NCBI GenBank assembly: GCA_003446655.1
Contig: DMCZ01000115.1
Location: 1-5,979, forward strand
Direction of reading: 5' to 3'
DNA length: 5,979 bases
From: Thauera sp.
GTDB lineage: Bacteria; Pseudomonadota; Gammaproteobacteria; Burkholderiales; Rhodocyclaceae
Part shown: positions 1 through 4,416 of the stretch, in pieces
Layout of the letters: the number at the start of each line of letters is the position of its first letter
How positions within the stretch are numbered: position 1 is the first letter of the stretch
Notes under the pieces: model-generated
Database searches by the model: none
What the model was told of the DNA's origin: nothing
The model's input: the letters and a program-made list of their open reading frames with translations, nothing else
Translations under genes and position numbers: made by a program

Positions 1-106
1 AGGTAGAATCCCGGCGATCACCAGGCCGGCATAGGGAAGGCCGCATGAGCCTGTCAGCAACCGTTCATCCTGCAGTCCCGGCGCTGCAGTCAAAGGGAGT
101 CTCACC

Positions 107-1069
107 GTGGCAAGACGACATGCCGTACCCCTACTCCTGATGTTGGCCGCACCTCTTGCCGGTGCGGCAGAGGGTGCCTCCGTCCCGAATCCTGTCAGCC
201 CCGAAGCGGCGCAGGAGGAAGGCATCCTCGACACCACCCGCAGCCAGGTGCGGGGGTTCTCGCTGTGGCTGGGCGAGTCGGTCAACGACTGGTTCGGTGA
301 CCGGCCCTTCACGGATGGGGGCAAGGTCACGCATGGTCGCCTCGGGCTGCGCAACCTCTGGCGACAGGATGATGGCTGGGATACGAATGTGCGTTTCCGC
401 GCGCGCTTCGACCTGCCCAACCTGCGCGACAAGGCCTACTTCTTCATCGGCCGTCAGAACGAGCGCGAGCTCCTGACCGACCAGTCCGAGACCTTTACCC
501 GCGAGCAGCTCCTGCTGGAAGAGCGCCGGCGCGAGGACCAGACCGGCTTCGCGGGCCTGGGCGTGGCGTTGCGCAAGAACCTGGACTTCCGCATCGGCGT
601 GCGTGGCGGGCTCAAGCTCTACACCCATGCGCGCTACCGCAAGCAGTGGGAGCTGAGCGCACAGGACCGCATCGAGTTCCGCGAGACGATCTTCTGGAAC
701 ACCAAGGACAAGTTCGGCTCGACCACCGCGCTCGACTACGCCCATGCCTTCACGCCGACGCTGGCGCTGCAATGGCAGAACTCGACGACGATCTCCGAGG
801 AAACCGACGATTTCGCATGGGGTAGCAGTCTGGGGCTGTTCAAGCGCTACGGCGACGACCGGATCCTGTCCGGCGAGATGGTGGTGACCGGCGAGACCGG
901 CGCCGAGGAGAACGTCGACGAGTACGGCGTGCGGATGAAGTGGACGCAGCCGGTGTATCGCGACTGGCTGGTCGGCGAGTTCATCGTCGGCCACTACTGG
1001 CCGCAGCGAGAGGATCGCGAGCGCGAGCGCTCATGGGCGCTCGGCGTGAATCTGGAGATGCGTTTCTGA
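107..1069 (+). CDS. Predicted exported outer-membrane beta-barrel protein, function unknown
   Basis: This is a 320-residue protein that I do not recognise as a named family. Residues 1-20 form a signal peptide: basic MARRH, a leucine/alanine core, then PLAGA before AEG, with cleavage near 20/21. The mature part lacks long hydrophobic helices. Instead it has short alternating polar/aromatic stretches separated by charged turns (for example 93-101, 149-155, 161-172, 208-223, 273-280, 288-296), and it ends in LEMRF. A terminal Phe after an amphipathic strand is the usual sorting signal for Bam-assembled outer-membrane barrels. The segment at about 117-146 is highly charged and could be an extracellular loop or a periplasmic insert. 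The GTG start is chosen because GGGAG at 95-99 lies seven bases upstream and the signal peptide begins there. The gene converges on rsuA and appears monocistronic within the window. Barrel and location are inferred; no substrate is indicated. Confidence 0.75.
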   Translation: MARRHAVPLLLMLAAPLAGAAEGASVPNPVSPEAAQEEGILDTTRSQVRGFSLWLGESVNDWFGDRPFTDGGKVTHGRLGLRNLWRQDDGWDTNVRFRARFDLPNLRDKAYFFIGRQNERELLTDQSETFTREQLLLEERRREDQTGFAGLGVALRKNLDFRIGVRGGLKLYTHARYRKQWELSAQDRIEFRETIFWNTKDKFGSTTALDYAHAFTPTLALQWQNSTTISEETDDFAWGSSLGLFKRYGDDRILSGEMVVTGETGAEENVDEYGVRMKWTQPVYRDWLVGEFIVGHYWPQREDRERERSWALGVNLEMRF

Positions 1070-1110
1070 TCCGCCCGGGTCTCTGACTCGGACCCTCAGG
1101 TGGGGGGAAA

Positions 1111-1148
1111 TGTGGGAGCGGGTGTAGGAGCGGGCGTGCCCGCTCGCG
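1111..1148 (+). repeat. REP-like extragenic palindrome with a duplicated head
   Basis: Two 12-base units lie in tandem, TGTGGGAGCGGG (1111-1122) and TGTAGGAGCGGG (1123-1134), differing at one base. The second unit continues into a perfect inverted repeat, GAGCGGGC (1128-1135) and GCCCGCTC (1138-1145), around a GT centre. A GTAGG head directly before a GC-rich palindrome is the hallmark of proteobacterial REP sequences, best known in Pseudomonas, which are mobilised by RAYT (TnpA-REP) transposases. It lies between two convergent gene ends, the usual REP location, where the stem could also limit read-through from both sides. No RAYT gene is in the window. The REP call rests on motif shape; copy number in the genome cannot be seen here. 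Confidence 0.7.
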
Positions 1149-1169
1149 CGGAAGAGCTGGCCGAGCGCT

Positions 1170-1895
1170 TCAGGCGAAATCGGCCAGGCGCGCGAGATCC
1201 CCGGCTTCCAGCCAGCGCCACTGTCCCGGCGCCAGTTCGCCCGGCAGGTCCAGCCCGCCGACGCGGCTGCGGTGCAGCGCCTCGACGCGGTTGCCGGCGG
1301 CGCCGATCATGCGCTTGACCTGGTGGTACTTGCCCTCGCAGATCGTTAGCCGCAGCGTGGTCGGACTGGTCAGCTCACAGGCCGCCGCCTCGATCGGCGC
1401 CGGCTCGTCGTGCAGCTCGACCCCGGCCACCAGGCGGTCGGCGAATTCCTGCTCCACCGCGTGCTTGAGCGTGACCTCATAGACCTTCGGCGTGCGCTTC
1501 TTGCCCGAGCTCCACTGGTGGATGAACTGGCCGTCGTCCGACAGCAGCAGCAGACCGGTGGTGTCCTGGTCGAGCCGGCCGACGCATTGCACGCCGCGGT
1601 TCAGCAGCTGCGGTGGCAGCAGCGTGAACACCGAAGGGTGGAAGGTCGGCTTCTGCGAGCATTCGTAGCCGGCGGGCTTGTGCAGCACGAGGTAGGCCTG
1701 GGCGCGGAAGCGCCAGGGCTCGTCATCGACGCTGAATTCGATGCCTGGCGAACCATCGCGGCTACCGGGGTCGAACTCGGCATTGGGGTCGTCGCAGGCT
1801 TCGCCGGCGACGCTGACGTAACCGGCACGGATGAGGGCGCGGCATTCCTTGCGGCTGCCGAAGCCCTGGGCATGTAGGAGGCGTTCGAGTTGCAT
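1170..1895 (-). CDS. rsuA: 16S rRNA pseudouridine(516) synthase, RsuA family
   Basis: The enzyme isomerises uridine 516 of 16S rRNA to pseudouridine in the cytoplasm during small-subunit maturation. The 241-residue protein compares with 231 in E. coli. Residues 1-45 form the S4-like RNA-binding domain (MQLERLL, GFGSRKECRALIRAGYVSVAG). The catalytic domain starts near 67 with YLVLHKPAGYECS. GRLDQDTTGL at 106-115 is the signature of the RsuA/RluB/E/F family, with catalytic Asp109 matching E. coli Asp102. KYHQVKRMIGAAGNRVEALHR at 189-209 is the conserved C-terminal motif, and YHQVKRM there matches E. coli RsuA closely, which favours RsuA over RluB/E/F. The start at 1895 fits the family N-terminus. 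An ATG at 1904 (adding MRA) is possible, with GGGA four bases upstream. The frame stays open back to 1979 but would then overlap the divergent neighbour. Its 3' end faces the barrel gene across the REP element. Confidence 0.93.
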   Translation of the reverse strand: MQLERLLHAQGFGSRKECRALIRAGYVSVAGEACDDPNAEFDPGSRDGSPGIEFSVDDEPWRFRAQAYLVLHKPAGYECSQKPTFHPSVFTLLPPQLLNRGVQCVGRLDQDTTGLLLLSDDGQFIHQWSSGKKRTPKVYEVTLKHAVEQEFADRLVAGVELHDEPAPIEAAACELTSPTTLRLTICEGKYHQVKRMIGAAGNRVEALHRSRVGGLDLPGELAPGQWRWLEAGDLARLADFA

Positions 1896-1953
1896 GGCGC
1901 GCATGTTATCCCGGCCCATGGTGCGAGCGGGTAAACTGCCGCCCTGCCCGTTC

Positions 1954-1958
1954 AGGAG
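1954..1958 (+). promoter_or_regulatory. Strong Shine-Dalgarno site that sets a TTG start
   Basis: AGGAG lies six bases upstream of the TTG at 1965. No in-frame ATG or GTG gives the family N-terminus, so this site is the main support for the TTG start of the AtaL-like gene. The 69 bases between this gene and rsuA must hold both divergent promoters. TAAACT at 1932-1937 is a possible -10 on the plus strand, but no convincing -35 was found. Confidence 0.6.
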
Positions 1959-1964
1959 ACTGCC

Positions 1965-2432
1965 TTGAAATTCGAACACCTGATCGAGGTCAATGATCTC
2001 GCCAACCCGCTGCAGGCGCCGCTCACCCGGGAAGAGCTATGGTTCGGCCTGCTGTGCCGCGCCGAGGATGCGCGCGCCTTCCTCCCCGGCCTGGAAGCCT
2101 GCCGGATCATCGAGCGCGGTGAGAGCCGCCTGTTGCGTGATCTGCATTTCGGCAACGCCGTCATCCGCGACTGCGTCACCTTCGAAGCGCTGCGCTGGAT
2201 CCGCTTCGAATCCGAAGCCAACGAACAGCACGCCGGCGGCAGCCTCACGATTACGATCGAAGAGCCGGCGCCGGGCGCGTTCTTCCTGCGCTTTGCCTAC
2301 CACACCTCGCTGCCCGAAGGCGGCGAGGATGCGCGCTACGCCGAGTTCGTGCGCTCGGCCTACCACCAGTCCGACATCGACACCGTGCGCGTGATCCGCA
2401 TGCTCGCCGAGTCCGGCGGGCTGGCGCAGTAA
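1965..2432 (+). CDS. SRPBCC family protein, AtaL-like (DUF1857 type)
   Basis: A 155-residue soluble protein without signal peptide or membrane segment. It resembles the AtaL-like/DUF1857 group of the START/SRPBCC helix-grip fold: N-terminal MKFEHLIEVND followed by LTREELWFGLLCRAEDARAFLPGLEACRI (20-48), an alternating strand region (50-112), and a C-terminal amphipathic helix (about 123-149) with ARYAEFVRSAYHQSDIDTVRVIR. SRPBCC proteins enclose a hydrophobic ligand cavity between the sheet and the last helix. Ligand and role of this subgroup are generally not known, and the fungal AtaL name is a homology label rather than evidence of function. It starts with TTG behind AGGAG and is divergent from rsuA with 69 bases between starts. 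The following gene, rdgC, is 169 bases downstream, so co-transcription is possible but not evident. Family assignment is from remembered sequence character, fold is inferred, function is unassigned. Confidence 0.8.
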   Translation: MKFEHLIEVNDLANPLQAPLTREELWFGLLCRAEDARAFLPGLEACRIIERGESRLLRDLHFGNAVIRDCVTFEALRWIRFESEANEQHAGGSLTITIEEPAPGAFFLRFAYHTSLPEGGEDARYAEFVRSAYHQSDIDTVRVIRMLAESGGLAQ

Positions 2433-2466
2433 ACCCGGACGCACCAGCAGCACGCCGTCGCTTGCT

Positions 2467-2482
2467 GCACGCTGCCGCGTGC
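2467..2482 (+). other. Small GC hairpin in the rdgC upstream region
   Basis: GCACGC (2467-2472) and GCGTGC (2477-2482) form a perfect 6-bp stem around a TGCC loop, 35 bases after the AtaL-like stop codon. No T-run follows, so it is not a classical intrinsic terminator. It may be incidental in such GC-rich DNA. The rest of the 169-base gap shows no other clear signal apart from the CAGGAA before rdgC. Confidence 0.3.
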
Positions 2483-2601
2483 GCCCAGCCGTGCTCGCGA
2501 ACCCCGTCACGCCTCGCTTCGCAGACACGCCTCCTCTCGCGAGTCAGGTCTGCAGGCACGCCTTTTCCCTTCCAACTTCACCAACAGGAAACACCCCCGC
2601 C

Positions 2602-3588
2602 ATGTGGTTCAAGAATCTGCAGATCTATCGCCTGCCCGCCAACTGGGACATGACGGCCGAGCGCCTCGAGGAACAGCTCGCGAAGAAGCCCTTCCACCCC
2701 TGCGGCAGCCAGGACATGGAGAGCCGCGGCTGGCTGTCGCCGCTCGGCAACGAGGTGCTGGTGCACGCGGTCGGCGGCCAGTGGCTGGTCTGCCTCGGTT
2801 TCGAGCACCGCCTGCTGCCCTCCGCGGTGGTCAAGCAGGAGGCCGACGAGCGCGCAGAGGAGCTGGCCGAGCAGCAGGGCTACAAGCTCGGCCGCAAGCA
2901 GCTCAAGGAGCTGCGCGAACAGGTGACGCAGGAGCTGCTGCCGCGCGCCTTCACCCGCCGTCGTCGCATGTTCGCCTGGATCGATCCGGTCAATGGCTGG
3001 CTGGTGGTCGATGCCGCCAGCCAGAGCAAGGCCGAGGACATGCTCGAGCAGCTGCGCCACACGCTCGACAGCTTTCCGCTCACCCTGCTGCGCACCGAGC
3101 GCTCGCCGATGTCGGCGATGGCCGACTGGCTGGCCGGCGGCGAGGCCCCGGCTGGCTTCACCATCGACCAGGACTGCGAGCTGCGCTCGGTGGCCGAGGA
3201 CAAGGCCGCGGTGCGCTACGCGCGTCATCCGCTCGAGGGGGACGACGTCAAGGGCCACCTCGAGGCCGGCAAGCTGCCCACCCGGCTGGCGCTGACCTTC
3301 GACGACCGCATCAGCTTCGTGCTCACCGAGAAGCTGGAGATCAAGCGCCTCGACTTCCTCGACGTCGTGCGCGACCAGGTCGGCGAGGCCGACAAGGACG
3401 ATGCGGAGGCACTGTTCAACGCCGAGTTCGCGCTGATGACCGGCGAGCTCGCCCATCTGCTGCCGGCCGTGGTGGCCGCGCTTGGGGGTGAACTGAGCGC
3501 GGAGGCGGTTGTCCCCGCCGGGATCACGGGCGAACTGCCGCGTCTGCAATCCGACAAGCCGGTTGCTGCGGACGACCCGCCGTTCTGA
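2602..3588 (+). CDS. rdgC: Recombination-associated protein RdgC
   Basis: RdgC is a nucleoid-associated DNA-binding protein that forms a ring-shaped dimer around duplex DNA and restrains RecA-mediated recombination; it is needed for growth in some replication-restart mutants. The 328-residue product matches E. coli RdgC (303 aa) along its length: MWFKNLQIYRL at 1-11, FHPCGSQDM with GWLSP (31-47), LLPRAF (112-117), WIDPVNGWLVVDAAS (126-140), the KAEDMLEQLR helix (143-152), HLEAGKLPTRLAL (219-231) and FNAEFALMTGELAHLLP (272-288). The start at 2602 is chosen because MWFKNL is the family N-terminus, with CAGGAA at 2585-2590. The frame is open upstream to 2479, but those residues look non-coding. 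After GGE (residue 297) there is a tail of about 31 residues, acidic/proline-rich at its very end (VAADDPPF), that E. coli lacks. Transcription probably ends at the hairpin just downstream. Confidence 0.95.
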   Translation: MWFKNLQIYRLPANWDMTAERLEEQLAKKPFHPCGSQDMESRGWLSPLGNEVLVHAVGGQWLVCLGFEHRLLPSAVVKQEADERAEELAEQQGYKLGRKQLKELREQVTQELLPRAFTRRRRMFAWIDPVNGWLVVDAASQSKAEDMLEQLRHTLDSFPLTLLRTERSPMSAMADWLAGGEAPAGFTIDQDCELRSVAEDKAAVRYARHPLEGDDVKGHLEAGKLPTRLALTFDDRISFVLTEKLEIKRLDFLDVVRDQVGEADKDDAEALFNAEFALMTGELAHLLPAVVAALGGELSAEAVVPAGITGELPRLQSDKPVAADDPPF

Positions 3589-3599
3589 GGTCTCCTGCG

Positions 3600-3642
3600 C
3601 CTGACGCCTTCGTGAGAGGCGTCAGGAAGCAGTCCGCTTTTT
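3600..3642 (+). terminator. Probable intrinsic terminator after rdgC
   Basis: A 10-bp perfect stem pairs 3600-3609 with 3617-3626 around a 7-base loop, starting 12 bases after the rdgC stop codon. The five-T run (3638-3642) does not follow directly. It is preceded by a mini-hairpin, AAGC (3627-3630) and GCTT (3636-3639). The pair of stems plus T-run probably terminates rdgC transcripts, and would insulate the non-coding region downstream. The offset T-run makes efficiency uncertain. Confidence 0.6.
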
Positions 3643-3658
3643 GGTGTACACAGAATTT

Positions 3659-3685
3659 AAAGATTTAAAAGATCATAAAGATGAT
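3659..3685 (+). repeat. Three tandem A+T-rich 9-mers (unwinding-element-like)
   Basis: AAAGATTTA (3659-3667), AAAGATCAT (3668-3676) and AAAGATGAT (3677-3685) are consecutive 9-base units sharing AAAGAT. Read on the minus strand, 3662-3674 gives GATCTTTTAAATC, which matches the E. coli 13-mer consensus GATCTNTTNTTTT at 10 of 13 positions. This is the natural candidate for the strand-opening site of the origin-like region. The A+T richness could instead reflect a promoter for nfeD, but no good -35/-10 pair was found. Confidence 0.55.
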
Positions 3686-3699
3686 GTACGCCCCGATTC

Positions 3700-3708
3700 T
3701 GTGGACAA
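3700..3708 (-). promoter_or_regulatory. DnaA-box-like site, one mismatch
   Basis: TGTGGACAA reads TTGTCCACA on the minus strand, 8 of 9 matches to TTATCCACA. It lies 14 bases beyond the A+T-rich 9-mers and has the orientation of E. coli box R1 relative to its unwinding element. It overlaps a 10-bp perfect palindrome, AAGTGCACTT (3707-3716). Confidence 0.5.
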
Positions 3709-3726
3709 GTGCACTTTCGATCAATG

Positions 3727-3739
3727 AATCAGTTGCTTG
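3727..3739 (+). promoter_or_regulatory. IHF-like binding site, one mismatch
   Basis: AATCAGTTGCTTG matches the IHF consensus WATCAANNNNTTR except for G at position 6. It lies between the first DnaA-box-like site and the two distal ones, where IHF bends DNA in E. coli oriC. The consensus is degenerate, so a chance match is plausible. Confidence 0.3.
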
Positions 3740-3787
3740 CAAGAAGAAAAACCCGGTGCACGATCGCTGGCGCAGGCTAGTACGGTT

Positions 3788-3796
3788 TGTGGATGA
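3788..3796 (-). promoter_or_regulatory. DnaA-box-like site, one mismatch
   Basis: TGTGGATGA reads TCATCCACA on the minus strand, one mismatch (second base) to TTATCCACA. It faces the consensus box at 3824-3832, and both lie in the inverted repeat. Confidence 0.5.
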
Positions 3797-3823
3797 AAAA
3801 TGCCTCGGTGCCGCATTCGCGAC

Positions 3824-3832
3824 TTATCCACA
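3824..3832 (+). promoter_or_regulatory. Consensus DnaA box TTATCCACA
   Basis: This is an exact match to the high-affinity DnaA nonamer, in the orientation of E. coli R4 relative to the A+T-rich element 138 bases upstream. It is the strongest single motif of the non-coding region. In a genome this rich in G+C, chance occurrence of the exact nonamer next to two one-mismatch copies is unlikely, though I have not calculated it. Confidence 0.65.
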
Positions 3833-3910
3833 AACCGCTGCCGGCTCCGGTCACAGCTTTCCCACCGCTTCATAAACCATGCGCAGGGTCCGATCAGTGC
3901 TTGCGAATCC

Positions 3911-3924
3911 GCTCGCAGGCGAGC
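3911..3924 (+). other. Short stem-loop just upstream of nfeD
   Basis: GCTCGC (3911-3916) and GCGAGC (3919-3924) form a perfect inverted repeat around AG, 17 bases before the nfeD start codon. The nfeD start lacks an obvious Shine-Dalgarno sequence, so a structure here could affect its translation. That role is speculative, and small GC palindromes are common in this base composition. The stretch 3838-3910 shows nothing else recognisable. Confidence 0.3.
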
Positions 3925-3941
3925 TGCGCTAAAGTCTGGCC

Positions 3942-4397
3942 ATGAACGACGTGATGATCCTCGAATGGTGGCACTGGGAGATCGCCGGCCTCGCGCTGGT
4001 GCTGCTGGAGCTGGCCGTACCGGCCTTCTTCGTGATCTGGTTCGGCTTCGGCGCGATGCTGGTCGGGCTGGCCTTGCTGGTGGCGCCGGGCCTGGCCTTG
4101 AGCGCGCAGATCGGACTCTGGGTGCTGGCCTCGGTGGCGATGACGGTGCTGTGGTTCCGGGTGTTCAGGCGCTCGCAGCACAAGACTCTGGTCGGCACCG
4201 CGGCCGGCGAGGTGATCGGCGAGGTCGGGCTGCTGGTGAGCGCGGTCGCGCCGTTCGAGCGCGGCAAGGTGCGCTTCCAGCGCCCGGTGCTGGGTGCCGA
4301 GGAGTGGGCCTGCATGGCCGAGTCCGCGATCGCCGCCGGCGAGCGGGTGCGGGTGGTGAGCGTCGAGGGTAGCTTCGTCAAGGTGGCGAAAGCCTGA
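3942..4397 (+). CDS. NfeD-like inner-membrane protein
   Basis: NfeD proteins are membrane partners of SPFH/stomatin proteins; the pair is thought to act in membrane microdomain organisation and quality control. This 151-residue protein is the short form, without the N-terminal ClpP-like serine protease domain. It has an N-terminal amphipathic/aromatic stretch (EWWHWE, 8-13), hydrophobic segments at about 14-28, 30-49 and 55-73, a basic RVFRRSQHK cytoplasmic boundary (73-81), then the C-terminal OB-fold domain (about 84-150): LVGTAAGEVIGEVGLLVS, then VRVVSVEGSFVKV. It resembles E. coli YbbJ, which also pairs with QmcA. Start 3942 is the first ATG of the frame; another ATG at 3954 (residue 5) is possible, and neither has a clear ribosome binding site. 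The SPFH gene follows after 19 bases, so the two are almost certainly one operon. Confidence 0.9.
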   Translation: MNDVMILEWWHWEIAGLALVLLELAVPAFFVIWFGFGAMLVGLALLVAPGLALSAQIGLWVLASVAMTVLWFRVFRRSQHKTLVGTAAGEVIGEVGLLVSAVAPFERGKVRFQRPVLGAEEWACMAESAIAAGERVRVVSVEGSFVKVAKA

Positions 4398-4403
4398 TCA
4401 AAC

Positions 4404-4408
4404 AAGGA
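4404..4408 (+). promoter_or_regulatory. Shine-Dalgarno site for the SPFH gene GTG start
   Basis: AAGGA lies eight bases upstream of the GTG at 4417, inside the 19-base gap after nfeD. It supports GTG as the true start, since no ATG occurs nearby in frame ahead of the membrane segment. Confidence 0.65.
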
Positions 4409-4416
4409 ACTACAAC

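Larger units (their letters stand above)
3644..3837 (+). other. Origin-like DnaA-binding region (oriC or DnaA regulatory site candidate)
   Basis: The 353 bases between rdgC and nfeD contain no credible gene. They hold, in order: an 8-bp palindrome GTGTACAC (3644-3651); a stretch with 29 of 37 bases A or T (3650-3686) containing tandem 9-mers; a DnaA-box-like TGTGGACAA (3700-3708); an IHF-like site (3727-3739); TGTGGATGA (3788-3796); and a perfect TTATCCACA (3824-3832). E. coli oriC has the same order: A+T-rich unwinding element, box R1 in the TGTGGATAA orientation, IHF site, further boxes, and R4 as TTATCCACA at the far end. GATC occurs at 3671, 3719 and 3762. Compared with E. coli there are fewer recognisable boxes, and no dnaA, dnaN, rpmH or mnmG is in view. 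It could therefore be an origin, or a datA/DARS-type site that titrates or recharges DnaA. Motifs are seen; the function is inferred. Confidence 0.45.
3783..3837. repeat. Perfect 12-bp inverted repeat carrying two opposed DnaA boxes
   Basis: CGGTTTGTGGAT (3783-3794) and ATCCACAAACCG (3826-3837) are exact reverse complements. Pairing continues inward through one G-T and one A-T pair, leaving a 27-base centre (3797-3823). Each arm contains the core of a DnaA box. The match extends four to five bases outside the nonamers, so the arms share more than the DnaA recognition sequence. Confidence 0.7.

Noticed and set aside
1..106. Possible divergent gene start on the minus strand (hydrophobic LPYAGLVIAGILP read in 1-50)
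   Set aside because: The stretch is too short to judge and has no convincing start codon and ribosome binding site. The only other structure is the direct repeat TGCAGTC at 71-77 and 85-91, which is too small to interpret.
131..994. Minus-strand open frame (287 codons) opposite the barrel gene
   Set aside because: The plus frame has a signal peptide, a ribosome binding site and a terminal Phe strand. The minus frame has no coherent features.
1896..1979. N-terminal extension of rsuA by 28 codons
   Set aside because: It would overlap the start and ribosome binding site of the divergent gene and adds residues absent from the family. Only the three-codon extension to 1904 remains possible.
2479..2601. 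Upstream extension of rdgC by 41 codons
   Set aside because: The extra residues have no RdgC character, and the family begins at MWFKNL, behind CAGGAA.
2578..3549. Long minus-strand open frame (323 codons) opposite rdgC
   Set aside because: The plus-strand frame has clear RdgC motifs throughout. The antisense frame is leucine/alanine/histidine-rich low-information sequence typical of GC-rich shadow frames.
3681..3875. 64-codon plus-strand open frame in the rdgC-nfeD gap
   Set aside because: It has no ribosome binding site or family resemblance, and runs straight through the DnaA-box cluster and the inverted repeat.
3589..3941. Plasmid or phage replication origin
   Set aside because: No replication initiator, partition or mobilisation gene is nearby, and the flanking genes are chromosomal housekeeping genes. 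The repeats are DnaA boxes and short A+T 9-mers rather than long Rep-protein iterons.
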